Assembly (NCBI RefSeq): GCF_030272615.1 | Contig: NC_081412.1 | Span: forward strand, 476,911,657-476,975,656 | Origin: Cryptomeria japonica | Lineage: Eukaryota; Streptophyta; Pinopsida; Cupressales; Cupressaceae | Direction of reading: 5' to 3' | DNA: 64,000 bases | Part shown: piece by piece, positions 45,370-57,559 of the stretch | Position numbering within the stretch: the stretch's first letter is position 1 | Layout of the letters: every line of letters starts with the position of its first letter | Program-made: the position numbers and the translations under genes | Notes under the pieces: model-generated | What the model saw: the letters and a program-made list of their open reading frames with translations, nothing else | What the model was told of the DNA's origin: nothing | The model's database searches: none

Positions 45370-48300
45370 TAAAAAATAAATTGTCAAATTCCAAGTCTGT
45401 ACCACACTCAAAGTTAGTGACATAATGAATAAATTGTGGAGGTGGGTGGTTAAGTTGACAATGAAAGGCATGAAAACAAGGATATAGATGATTATTAAAA
45501 AAACATAAATATTAAAAATAGAAATGAAATTAAAGATATTTAGTAGCTTTGATTTGTTTAAGTGGCTCATCTAAAATCTCACTAAAAGATACACCCTACT
45601 ACAGAAATTATCATACCAACCATTAAACATGTCAAAACTTAGAATATGTTGTTAACTCTGAACTATTTATTAATACCTTCCAAATATAATAGCTATGCCA
45701 TGCAATTAAAATGAAAGAAAGATGAATTATATATGAACACATATTGTATTTCCTTGTTTGTGCTTTTTAGCAGTTATCTGATATTGGATATGTTGGGATT
45801 TAGATGTATTCTGTGATTCCCTACAAAGAACTTTATTTAAATTTGTCTTAGATTTTTGAAATTCATTTATTCCTCTCAAAAGCAGCTTGGGAAAGTGTAA
45901 TACAACATTTATAGAGATTCACAAAAACAGCTGTTAATAACATGGCTGATACTTGAAAGAATGAACATTGTTTATTATTGCAAATATTGTTTAGTTAACA
46001 ATTAGATAGTTATAGACAGTTTAGATAGGAGTCAGTTTAGTTTTAGTTTTGATTTCCTCTTTAAATGCACATTTTCTTCCTCTAATACATCGATATTGGA
46101 GAGATGTTTGTATTGTACTGCTGATCATCATTGTATTATATTGTCGTTCATAAAAATTATTAGGAAAACTTGTATTTTTGAAGGGGAGGTAAAAAATTTA
46201 GATCTTATGGAAGGAAGGGTATGTACATCTCATATTATAAACATAATTAGATACCTCTTTCATTCTGGAAGTACCAAATCACCATCTGTAAACTAAAAAT
46301 AGATTATCTGATTTCATGAACTATAAAAGAATTCCATTCCATTCCATCAAGGTACAGACAACACTAACTCATTTAAGCAGATTGTTAATAGTGTTGTTTT
46401 CATCAATATTTTCAATGGCATGTGAAGTAGATGAAGTGTCATTTTTTTGGGCCAGTGATTGTCTTTTGTTTTCCTGTGTGGCGACATCTCTGTTGAGATC
46501 TATTGAATTGCCAATAAACTTGTCTGTACAGAAGAGTGAGCGAATTAAAGAGTAGGAAGCAGGGGACAATTCTTTTAAAATGGTTCTGTAGTTTGCTAGA
46601 TATATAATGTTCTGGCTGGACACGAGTATGTACGGATTGTTTTTGCATGTAGATGTGAAAATGCAAGCAGGTTGTGTGTGCGCGTGATAAATGCAGATGC
46701 TTGGTACACAGTACACACCATTCATATTAACAGATTACACATATTAAGAAGTGTTTAGGCATCGAAAGTTTAAAACTTGTAGACGTTAGTTTTCTTAAAA
46801 CCATGTCATCCAGTGCATCCATATGTTCAATGAATTTGGAGTTATTTTTCACTTTTGGAGACTTATCATATTATTGAAAACTTTTCATTATAATGGGTGC
46901 AATTTGGATTACTTTATACAAATTCGATTAAATTATACACTCCAATTTGTATGCTATAATGATGATTTTCATGTTGCTCCTTATGGATAGAATCTAAGGA
47001 GTGTTCAAAGAGATTGTAGGACCTACAAGAGGATTGAGGACCATTCTCACAAGTTATCTTTTTGTACGAAATTAAGAAAGAACACTGTTTGAGAGGCATC
47101 GATTTTTTTTTCTTAGATCAAGCGTATTTTTGGTACTTGTGAATAGTGTGTTTGTCCATATTAAGAAGTAGATCGACAGTATGTTTGTCTATATTAAAAG
47201 GTAGATTTGTGTGTTTATGGACAGTGTGTTTGTTTTTATACATAGTTTGAGTGGTGTGCTTGTGAATAGCATGGTGAGTCCCTATTCACATTTCTTTGAG
47301 CTTATTGTCGTTTATAACAAGTATATCTCTAATTAATAACTTTTGATGATTGATAGTGTATGTATTCCTATACATGGTGGTTTGTTGTTGTCGACAACGG
47401 TTGTGTCCATATTAGATAATTTTGATTACTTGATGGTGTGTTTGTGGATGTCGTGTGTGTTAATGCATCTAAAGTACTTGGTAAATTATTAATATGTCCT
47501 AGTTCACTGGTTGCTTAGTTGAGTAGTTGTGTTTGTCTTAAGAATATACCGATGTTTCTATTTATTTGTGGATATGTAACAAGTGTCATGTAGTGATGAA
47601 TACTTGTATTTATAATTATATGTATCACAAATTTAGTAGATTAATAAAGATTATAATTGTTAGTAGATTATGTAAACTTTAAGATTGATTTGTTTGACCA
47701 CACTATAATTTGAGGATGATAAAAAGAATCACTATAGATTATAGCAACACTAATAATACAACAACATATGACACCTAGAAAAGAGACTCTAAAGTAACTA
47801 CATTAGGTCATTATGCTGATTTTTCTGGTATGGTGACCTTTTCTGCCATTTTGAACAAATGATTGCACATGTGCCTTACATCTACGAGTGCTTCAAAACA
47901 TGGTCCACTGCCCAACAATTTCCACCACGTAAAATATATTGAGTTTGCCTTCTAGTGAATGTCATGATCTTCTCACAATCATGAATCATCCAAATTTGTG
48001 TTTATTGTTTGCTTACACCACAAAAGGCAAGATGTTAATACATATATTGCTGCATACAAATTAACCCTTTTGCAATGGTACTACATCAACACATGTAAAA
48101 TTATGTAGAATCAGGAAAAATTAGCAATAGATTGCAAATTTAAGCCAATGCAACAAAGCAGATAATTTTTTTTATTGTAGACTGAAATCCAATTCCTTTC
48201 ATAACAAGTTGCAGTAGAGTTGAAAATTTTGAAGGAATGTAAAAAAAACCAAAAAATAAATTCAATTCATGGATTTTAGTTGGCATATCACAAATTTGAT

Positions 48301-48486
48301 AAGAAATATAATTTATAATTTGAAACTAAGGAAATGTCACTATTGTGGACTGCTACTATACATATGAGTGGTGCTGAAATAATAGTAGGTTTGATGCACT
48401 AGAATAGTTCTCAGTGCAATAATAGGGTAGAAAATAGTTCTATATTGGAGTGACATAAAAGGTGGAATTTGAAGCACAAAGTTGTA
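45370..48486 (-). repeat. ~3-kb repeat unit, copy D (most complete)
   Basis: It covers the unit from AATTGTCAAATTCCAAGTCTG to the GTGGAATTTGAAGCACAAAG end and is then interrupted by the LINE-like insertion; the unit end resumes at 50256 (GTAACACCCTATTTTAGAGG, compare GTAGCACCCCATCTTAGAGG at 23900). On the minus strand block (iii) is open at 46369-46725 (LKELSPASYSLIRSLFC, GNSIDLNRDVATQENKR, TSSTSHAIENIDENN). The block equivalent to (ii) has a 7-bp deletion, and block (i) is open at about 47100-46920 (NGPQSSCRSYNLFEHS). Confidence 0.8.
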
Positions 48487-50255
48487 GTTTCTGATTAAAG
48501 GAAAAGCAAGTTTTGAAGGGACCCAAAACCCTTTATAATCAGATTTTGAAAGGATCTGGAACCCACGACCAAAAAGTTGCCCAAACATAAGGAATATGAA
48601 AGTACAGACAACCAAGGAAAAACGACTGCAAAGAGACCAACTTGTAGCCAACCACCCCAAAACAAGGCTGCAAAAAGAACATCTTGCAGCCAACCTAAAG
48701 TCATCCCCCAATCAAGAACCATCAAGATTTACCTTTAGATCTACTCTTGTGGAAGCGGAGAATCATGTCAAAAGAAGGCTTACAAGAATTAGCTTTCTTG
48801 CCCTTGACAAAAATCCATCCCTCTTCCACATGCATTGCCTTGCCAAGCCAAACCATCTCACCATAATCTGGTGAATGAAAGCCAACAACCACAGTCTCAG
48901 AATAATCATCTGTGTTCCTCCTAGTAGGCATGGCCTTATCAGAAGAGCCACCAGAAATGATAGCCAAATCGCTATCACCAGAAAAAGCCTTCTGAGGCCC
49001 ATTCACTCTCACATAAGGGGAATCAGCATGAGACACTTGCACAATTTCAGTAGCCCCACCAAGAGAGGCATCTGGAGGGGATGCCCCAAGATCCCGTGGT
49101 TCCATAGCAACCACCTCAGAAAAACTCCCAGGTTGATTGGATTTATTCGAAACCATATAATGTTGTTCAGAAGCGCCTTTCCACCATGTGGCCTTTGTTG
49201 CCTTTTTCTCAAAACCACAATGCTCAGTTGCATGCCTAGTTTTGAAACATCTTCTACATTGAAAGGGAATCCATTTATAGTCCAAAGATTGGACCCAAGA
49301 ACCCTTTGAAGATTTAAGTAAATTTTAGCAGCCGACCCATTTGAAATATCCAACTCAACAAGTATGCGGGCAAAGGTGGAGTGGAAAATATCATAGGATT
49401 CATAATCATAAAATCACCAAGGGCATTACCCACTTCCTTTTAAAAGAGAATCATTCCATAAATGAAGGGGAAGAGTAGGAAGTCGAACCCAGGTCAGAAT
49501 CTTATTAAACATTTCAGTAGAAAGGTTGAAATTAGAATGCCAAGGTTTAATCATCAACAAAAAATTATCCTCCTAGCTAAAAAAATGATCACATAAGATT
49601 TTGTTTCTATCCTGAGCATTATCAAACTTTGCAACAGAAAATCCCTTAGCCATGGGGAAAATATGAACTTTACCCATGATAAGAGGCTCCCAATGTTCAG
49701 ATATCCAGGTGTGCAGCTGAGGGAGAGAAGGCCAAAAACTCCTAAACCGACAGATCACACCATGTAAAGAGAGAATAGAAGCATTATAAACAAGATCACA
49801 CCATGTAAAGAGAGAATAGAAGCATTATAAACAATTTCTTGTGCCGCATCATCTTTCAGATTGACGAATATGGCATTAGTTACTGGAATGGACCCACCAA
49901 ACGACTGTCTAAGCCGTGACTTCCTAGTCACACCATGCCCAACAGGCCGTGCACCAGCAACACTAGGACAAGAGGAATCGCCCACCGGGGAGAAACCCTT
50001 GGCACCCAAATCCCTCGTAGGGGATGTAGAGGCCGAGGGCCGAGAGGCTCCATCCCCAGAATTAGAAGACGCCTGCTGGGTGTGAAGATCCATAGCAGTA
50101 GTGACGTTCTCCTTCCAAGCATCACACATAAACCCACAGGGAAATGCGACAACGCCATGCGCAACTAGCACAGCAGGGGAGCCGTTGCGAGCAGGGGGGA
50201 GAATTTGTAATCGCCTGGGTGGGAGACATCATGGGAGCCATTTGTCGTAGTTGTA
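48487..50255 (-). mobile_element. LINE-like insertion carrying ORF1 only
   Basis: Compared with copy A the repeat unit is split here. The sequence GTAGTT is found on both sides (48484-48489 and about 50246-50251), consistent with a short target duplication. On the minus strand the inserted DNA holds a decayed ORF1 of plant L1 type, then about 230 bp of 3' sequence, and no endonuclease or RT. No poly-A tail is visible at the 3' end (left side). Confidence 0.65.
48722..50241 (-). pseudogene. LINE ORF1 (DUF4283-like region plus CCHC knuckle), broken
   Basis: Minus-strand fragments in three frames. A possible ATG is at 50241; a Ser/Pro/Gly-rich N-terminal part and VTNAIFVNLKDDAAQEIV are readable to about 49760. 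The DUF4283-like part is at 49758-49390 (PMAKGFSVAKFDN, EDNFLLMIKPWHSNFNLS, WVRLPTLPLHLWND, then shifted, EVGNALGDFM), typical of plant L1 ORF1. Next come the C-terminal RNA-binding part and a knuckle CRRCFKTRHATEHC in the open 49285-48722 frame (187 codons), ending in a basic HKSRSKGKS. A 38-bp tandem duplication (about 49757-49830, GAGAGAATAGAAGCATTATA twice) breaks the middle. ORF1 coats the LINE RNA in active elements. Confidence 0.75.
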
Positions 50256-51990
50256 ACACCCTATTTTAGAGGTTTGCAAGAGGAAACCACACTTAAAATT
50301 AGTGACACAATGGATGGATTGTTGAAATGGGTGGTTAAGTTGACAATGGAAGGCATGAAAACAAGGATAGAGATGATTAACATTAATTGAAATACCTCCT
50401 CAATTATGAATCATAATTTTACATTTCCCTAACACAATGGAAGTAGAATGTGCACTTAAATGGTGATAAGCCTAGCTATGTCCTAAAATTTCCATCTCCT
50501 TCCAGAATTTTTTTTCCCTCTACACAACAAAGTTTGGAGAGTATAGAACATGAACAAACGTAGGTGAGGATAATTTTATTAATAAATAGATTTTAATTTG
50601 ATACAATAATGTAGTAGTTTTGAAATTCTACATGGGATAAAAGTTTAGATTGGTAAATAGTTGTGACACAAGTTGTACAAGGAGAAAAAATAAGTAAATT
50701 AGATTCAATTATAATAAGACTAATGTTAGGGTCAACAACATGGTCAATTATAGTGCTAGCAATAAGTTCAAATGACAATTCAAATAATGGGTACAGTAGT
50801 AGGTATCAACACAACAAAAACCATCATAGCAACCATAACAACAACCATGGCAGCAAATATCATACTTCACTTTTTGAACATGATTATTTATGAGCTACTA
50901 TTCACTGTGGTAAAAAACATTTTACTAAAGATGTCATATAAGACATGAAATTACATGTTAGCAAGATATAAATATCATATCTTCCATGCATCATCCATTT
51001 ATTTGAAAAAAAAATTGAGTGGGAATGTGTAGGAATTGTTATGAAGTTTGATCTTGATGGGTTAAGGATCAACCTGTAGAAACTTAATGATATTTTCTTG
51101 GTACAATTCAATTATTCCAAACTTACACACCTAAACAATCACTATGAAGAATATCTAACAACCACCTAAGGGATTGATATGTAGGTATGACTAATATTTA
51201 AGGACTTTATTTCTAATATTTCTCATGCCATTAATATTGTGATTAAAAAATAATGGTTTATTTTGAGCTTTTTATGCATGCCCAATCCAAATCACTACAA
51301 TAGATTATTACAAGACAAAAAGATACAACCACCATGGCACCGTTTGAAATCTAACATTCATCCATAAATTTGAATCTCGGCTGCTAGATCCTCAATTTAC
51401 ACACAGATGAATGGTTGAGATGTGCCTAGAAGACCCTCATAAAGATCCTTAATGATCAAATAGAACACAACCGTTGATATTGCCCTTAAGTGAAATTAGA
51501 TGACTGTGCTTTGCGTGTGAGGTTTTGTTGGCCCCACCACTTGATCGAGACCATCAATTGCAAGCTCGCAACCTAGCCCAAAATAGTTACAAAGAAGTCA
51601 CGATGATGCGACCTAGTATCCACTTAACTGTTCGATGTTGATTGCAAGATTGCAGCCTAGAAAAGCACATGTCCCTAACCACTTCTATAATGTGACCTAG
51701 AATCCACTTAACCAAATTAGTCGCCAATTGCAAGATCGCAACTTAGAAAAGCACTTGTCCTTGAACACCATGATGATGCGATTCGATAGTCAATGTAATA
51801 ATTAACCTTATAAGCCTCTCGTCTGCTGATAGTAGGTAAAACAGGGTTGGGTTCGGGATGAATAAGGGACACTCCAGCTGGTTGATCCAAGACAAGAAGA
51901 CTTAAGGTTTTAGGGTTTTAGGCCTTAGGTAAATATGCAAGTTTACCCATTAGGTTATCTCATATCGGTTATTTGGACATGGCTGAGGTT
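50256..51990. other. end of copy D, start of a further repeat copy, then spacer
   Basis: 50256-50390 joins the unit end (TAACACCCTATTTTAGAGG) to the unit start (AAAATTAGTGACACAATGGA, compare 41905), so the units were in tandem before other insertions. Similarity fades after about 50390. The remainder is AT-rich apart from the 85-bp repeats. No gene recognised. Confidence 0.6.
51556..51800 (+). repeat. three tandem copies of an 85-bp unit
   Basis: Units start at 51556, 51641 and 51726 with ATTGCAAGMTCGCAACCTAG. Each also contains GATGCGACCTAGWATCCACTT or its variant. The third is partial and diverged. Confidence 0.85.
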
Positions 51991-52009
51991 GACACATAAA
52001 ATGTCAACA

Positions 52010-53035
52010 ATACCCTTCAAAGCTTTATGCGGGAACCTTATTTTGGATGTGTGTGGCACAACTAATAGCTTCTGCCCAAAAAGCTAGACCAAGAGAACAA
52101 TCATGAATCATGCAACTAGCCATCTCCTTAAGGGTTCTATTCTTCCTTTCTGCAACATCATTCTACTGTGGAGTGTAGGCAATTGACTATTGAAGATCAA
52201 TCCCCCCCTCAAGAGTACAAAATTCCTCAAGTTTATTGTTCACATATTCGCTTCCATTGTTTGTGCAGAGAATCTTGACAAGCTTCCCTGATTGCTTCTC
52301 AACATGAGCCTTGAAGGCTAGAAATATGCCAAAAACTTCACTCTTGTGAATAAGAAACTAGACCCAAGTGAAGTGGGAGTAGTCATCAATGAAGGTGAGG
52401 ACATAGTGGGCCTTCCTAAATGATGACTTTGGAAATGGGCCTACTACATCTCTTTGAACCAATTGAAGAACTTCCATTAAGGCTTTCCAAGACTTCCCTT
52501 TATCAAAATTCTCTTCAGGATGCTTGCTCATGGAAGACCCTGAACATATACCATTTAAAAAGTTGATTTGAGGTAGACCAATGACCATATCCTTGGAGCT
52601 TACCTACTGAAGATAGCGGCAATTGAGGTGTCCAAATCGGTCATGCCATACCTTACTTTTTGAATTTGAATGAGTGAGCAAGGCTATAGAAGGAGATTTA
52701 GGCACAAAGTGGGAGAATATAATAAAGTTGTGTGTTGTGATTGGCTTGTTCCAATGCTACCAAGGCATCATATCAAGTTATTTGACCACAACTGAATCAA
52801 GTCTAAACTCAACTTTCTTTCCATCTCCATAGTGGGTGATTTGGTATATTGAAAGAAGGTTGGTGCTCAAGTTAGGAACATAGATAATATTCTCAAATCT
52901 TCCATCATGCATGTCAACTGAACCCTTCCCTTCCACTTCCACTTGTGTATCATCACCAATGAAAATGTGAGGTACCCTAGATGGATACACTAGTACATTC
53001 GGGGCTGATTTCCGATGGCCTATCGTCGAAATTCC
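52010..53035 (-). pseudogene. Ty1/copia pol fragment: protease end, GAG-pre-integrase, integrase core
   Basis: One minus-strand frame with only point stops. From high to low coordinates: protease tail IIYVPNLSTNLLSIYQI; the GAG-pre-integrase HHCC part WHDRFGHLNCRYLQ; CSGSSMSKHPEENF; integrase core with Asp in LVQRDVVGPFP, AHYVLTFIDDYSHFTWV; the second acidic position changed to Asn (ILCTNNGSEYVNNK instead of TDNG); and Glu in DVAERKNRTLKEM. Five stops at Q/K/W-like positions interrupt it. It is cut at both ends (no protease active site, no RT), so it is a remnant. Confidence 0.9.
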
Positions 53036-53405
53036 GACCACTTTTTGTCAGACTATCGAAAAATGAAGCCATCGAAAACTCGTCGTCAGACTTCTCGACG
53101 ATGCCATTGAAGGTCAACATTCCCACGACACCGTGAACTCTTTCGACGGCGGCCATGATCGCTCATCCAACCAAAAATATTGTCGAATGGACGTTGGAAT
53201 GTTGACACGTCCCCACTACTATGCATCGACGACCTTCCGACAAGAAAGTGTCATAAAAAATATAACAATCTCGTCGGATATTTCTTTAGTTGGTGTTTGA
53301 TGTCCGATGGATACTGGAAACTTTGCAATGATGAGAATGTTGTTGGTCCGACGGTTCAGCCATCGGTGCAAAGTTTAATTCCCGTCGAAATTCCGATGGC
53401 AATTT
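53000..53405. repeat. GC-rich segment with CGTCGRAATTCCGA motifs
   Basis: A compositionally distinct island with many CpGs. TCGTCGAAATTCCGACC occurs near 53022 and CCGTCGAAATTCCGATGGC near 53383, with further CCGATGG, TTCCGAC and CGTCGGA words between. Such words are common in subterminal repeats of plant CACTA-type and related DNA transposons. No clean terminal inverted repeat or TSD could be defined, so it may be a transposon fragment. Confidence 0.45.
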
Positions 53406-54446
53406 ATTTTGTTAAAAAAATAAATTCATTATTCTATACTGTGACTGGTTCTCCTTATCTAGATGTAAAGAACATCTCCTTGATATGTACAATGAATGGT
53501 ATTCTATCCCCATCAGCTACCAATAGGGGGCATAGGTTTCAAGCTAATTAGGTTTCACTTCTAATCACCAAAGGTCTTTTGTCTAAGGTTTTTCTTGGCT
53601 TCGATTTTTCTTTACCTTATTGTTTGCTTGATGTCATTATAATAATAATTAAGTTTAGATTTCAGTCTTAAGATATAAATCCAATGGATTTTTACATAAA
53701 GTAGTTTACACAATTGAGGAAGGATATGCAACAACTCCTTTAATGAAAGCATCCATTAAAACTCATAGTCGTTGTCACCTCATGAAACGTTATGATTGCA
53801 AGATAAGCATAGGTTTGGCCAAAATGGTCAAAATTTGATTTTTTTTTTTTTTTTGGTGTGTGTTATTTCATGTAAATAAGGTCATTTGAGGCCATTATGA
53901 TGACTTTGGACCTAATTGGGAAAGTTTGAGGTCCATTGGGCAAAAATTGTAAAAAGTTGTCATTATTGTCATGACAACTTTTTAAAATTTGGTTGGGAGG
54001 TTGGTTTTTGGTGGTTTGAGATTGTAACTCACTTGGATGGGCATAAATAGGGCTTTGTCACACCACCCAAGTTTGTCTTGTTGAATTTTGAAAGTTTTAC
54101 TAAATGAAGTTGGAGATTTTTGTTCATACAAAAATGTTTTAGTCCGATTCTCATTATTTTTAATTATGAAATTCATCATATTTTCATTAGAAGTTGATTG
54201 GATATGGTAGAGAAGTGAATTACCTTCATTTCATCTTTTGTAGCATTGAGATCCATTGAAATTTGAAGAAGATATCACTATTTTTTCAAAAACTATCAAA
54301 ACCCTCACTAGGGTTTCCAATGAGTGGGAAAAAATTGTATTTTTGGCCTTTTCATTGTTAAAAACTCACACCACTGATTGGAAAGGCTCTTGTAAATATG
54401 TATTTTTATTTCTCTTTCTTTCAAGTCTCCAAAACCTCTGAGACAC
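53406..54446. other. spacer with promoter-like stretch, no gene
   Basis: Nothing recognised. A stretch near 53960-54080 resembles an LTR or promoter (CAACTTTTT repeats, then GGGCATAAATAGGGC), but no partner repeat was found in the window. Confidence 0.4.
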
Positions 54447-54740
54447 ATGCTAGATTTGATTGATTGGTCTGATATTCATCATGTATCGGACCTCTGGGAT
54501 AACAACATAGAAAAAGTGGAATATAAGATAGGTGAGAGTGAAGTGCCTTGGATGGAATGTTGGAAGAGATGTGTGGGACCCCTGCACACCCCATAGAAGC
54601 ATTTAGAAGCCATAAAAAAGTGCCATAGACCAAATACTAATGATTGTCCTAAGGGTACCATTTGTGACAATCATAATTTTACCAGTGATACTGCCTACTC
54701 AAACAAGTTATGTTTGGAAACCCCGAGTGTGGATATGTAA
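54447..54740 (+). pseudogene. 97-codon Cys-containing ORF with one in-frame TAG, unknown
   Basis: From ATG 54447 the frame is open to TAA 54738-54740 except for TAG at 54594-54596. The peptide looks like real protein: DLIDWSDIHHVSDLWDNN, VEYKIGESEVPWMECWKRC, then after the stop KHLEAIKKCHRPN, DCPKGTICDNHNFT and AYSNKLCLETPSVD. Six or seven cysteines and several charged motifs are present. The flanks are not obviously coding. I do not recognise the family; it may be a decayed exon of a host gene or a fragment of an element's extra ORF. Confidence 0.35.
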
Positions 54741-55609
54741 TGGTAATGAAATTTCCTGAGAGTAGCCCTTACACTAGTATGCACAAACCTTGGTGTCACA
54801 ACGGTGTTGGTGTGGCCTTGGGCCAATGGTGATTGACTGTTACAATTAGGACAATGATCTCAAACACAATTTACGGTGTTTATAACTCTAATGTCCCAAT
54901 CTACTTGTATATATTCTCACAAAACAATGAACAACCCGACCATAGCTATTAATAAGATTTCCCCATAAAATGCATGCAAAATGTATCATCATTGATAGGA
55001 TATCTAACTTGCATTTAGTAAGAGACCTCAATGAGTGGAGTTTCATGCTGAAAAGAGTACTTGCAATAAAGATATTGAAATCCACAAGACATTATGCATT
55101 CAAAAATCCACAAGGAAGATCTAATATTTATGAATGAAATTGCAAATCAATCTAAGTTACATGTTTGATATCTTACTTATATCATGGCAACATAAAATGT
55201 ATATATGCAATCAACATACCTCTTTGCTTGTTTATTTAAGAATGTTGCTAGGAATTAATAGGTGAATGATATATTGATCTACACATGAATCACTTGTACT
55301 TTCCTGATACTTTCATCCCTTGATACTTTCCTGATACTTTCATCCCTAACACTTGAAGATTGTTTCCCGCCTCTTGATTACTTGGAGTCCATGCTCAAGT
55401 CACACTAAATCACAATAGTTAGTAGAAAATAGTGACCACAGCCAAGGAAGCCCAAATTTACTCATACTCAACATAATAAGAAATAATTAAATCATTTGGA
55501 CCATTATTCATAACATAACCTCTTTTCACATCATGGAAGGCCAAAATTACAAGGATCACGCTTCTTCAAAGGAGCCATTGTTCAGAGCCACCAAACTATC
55601 AACAAGAGT
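54741..55609. other. spacer, no gene recognised
   Basis: AT-rich. It contains a 26-bp tandem duplication at 55297-55350 (TACTTTCCTGATACTTTCATC twice). Nothing else supported. Confidence 0.5.
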
Positions 55610-56964
55610 ATCTAATTTATTTTGGTATGTGATAAAGAAGGGACTTTTCTTTTCTAGAGCCCGAGTGATAAAGAAGGGACTTTGGTTCTAAAACTGTTGC
55701 TCCACATCCTAGAGTGAAATTTCACTCACAAGGCCAAGGTTGTCATCATGCAAGTGAAACTGGCTCATCAACAAAACATTGAGGGTTAAAGGTCAACTCT
55801 ATAAGAGTGGGTTATACCCAAACCTAACTGCACTCTTGACCCCAAATATTGTCCCTAGTTGAAGGAAGACTGGCTGCATAAAACCCCTATATAGCTGATA
55901 TAGTTGGGTAAGTATAACACACATAAAATATATTTACTAAATCCTCACTTAGGAATAATTCCTTGGTCATATCAATAGTCATGAATGCACAAGAAGGACT
56001 GACTTATTATTAAACTATTTATTTATGTTTTGAATAATGCAAGATTGGTGTATGGTCTTAGATCATTGCTTATTCATTAGGCAACAGAGTCACAACGCAT
56101 TGTGAAACAAACAAATTGGAATAAAAGGTGGAGCTATGTATTTGCAATTTTGCACACAACTAAGATCATGAATTTTTTAGCAAAACATACCTAGTAATCC
56201 ATTCAATTGCATATGTTAATATATAAAATAAGAGGATCATTACAATACTTGCATTGTTCTTAGAATGTTGTTACATTCATTTGACCCAATCTGACACTCA
56301 TGCCAACAAATGTGACATGGGAAAATGCTTGGTTATAGCCAATAAATCTTCTTGAATATACACTTAATGCCATGGAAATATTCTACAATAGAAGCTACTT
56401 ATAATACTACTCTTCTTTGATTCCATACATTTGTAATCTTTCAACAAATTGCATGTGGAGTCTATGGCTACCCTACGATTTGTTTGGTGTATAGAGACCA
56501 TAGCTGAACTAACCTCTTCCAAAATGGATTCCAAAATATTACTTAGTCAAAGATTGGGCATGAAACCTAACCCGTGGTACTATAGTAGTACCAAATCTAA
56601 GGGCAAGGGATAATCTCAACCAAAAAGGGCATCTTAGATCAAATAACAAGTTGAGCATTGAATTCTTCTAGTTGGGAGACCTTCTACATGCATGACAATA
56701 GTTGGGAGAAAAACTAGATCTTTATTTTGGTGCACAAACTCAATTTAAAAAATATGCTTTTGGTTCCAAGCGAGGCCCGAGGCTTGGGAAGGAACTATAG
56801 GTTGGGGATTTGGGAGTGGAAGTGGACCTAGAACCAAAACCTATAGGTTCTGGGTTCCAAGTCCCTTCCGAGTTCTAGAAAAAGGGAAGTGATAAAGCAA
56901 GGAGGAAGAAAATAGGGAAGAAAGTGAGGAAATAAAGAGGGAGATCTAATTTATTTTGGTATGT
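55610..56964. mobile_element. 1.3-kb segment bounded by perfect 21-bp direct repeats
   Basis: The 21-bp word starting ATCTAATTTATTTTGG is present at 55610-55630 and again at 56944-56964. Between them are 1313 bp whose right end is purine-rich (GGAAATAAAGAGGGAG). A long target duplication next to an A/G-rich end is what a non-LTR retroposon insertion leaves. The inserted DNA has no recognised coding motif. A short direct duplication (GTGATAAAGAAGGGACTTT) lies just inside the left end. Confidence 0.5.
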
Positions 56965-57559
56965 AGCCTCTACTACTCTTTTTCTTGTTGAATGATTTTG
57001 CAATATTTTGAGAAGACTACAAGGCATGAAGTAATGCTCATAAGGCATGAAGGAGCTATGTAAAGAACAAACCATACATATGAATACATGCAAGGCATGA
57101 ATCATACATGTAAACCATGAATTAATACATAAATACACATAAGGTACAAGCATATATGAGAAAGGTTCTCATGGAGTGGATATGTTGAAGACACATCGAT
57201 CATGAAGCATACAAGACAGAGGTATTCATGGAATAGACATCTGAAAATATCTCACTCATGAAGTAACAAAATTCTAAAGAAAATGTCAAGTAATAAAAAA
57301 ACTTACAAGGATGAGGCATATTCATAACTTTTGCAGTCCTGCCATGGATATCAACACTAGAAGCAACTCATACTGTTAATGTACATACAAGACAATATGG
57401 GAGTTCGTTATACCTAGCAAATTGTGGTATTGTTGTTCGTGTGGCTCTGTTGGACCTTGCAATTAAAATTCAATGTACATTATTCAATAAGATTAACTGT
57501 GCAACATAATGAAATATTGAAAAGTGTGTTATCTTATTGAGCTTCGCTTGGTTTCGAGA

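Noticed and set aside
52985-53000. CACTA terminus of a DNA transposon (CACTAGTACATTC)
   Set aside because: The word lies in the copia protease coding frame (NVLVYPS) and has no TAGTG partner downstream.
53180-53551. 123-codon plus-strand ORF
   Set aside because: It spans the CpG-rich motif island and the following AT-rich DNA, with no domain and no consistent coding signal.
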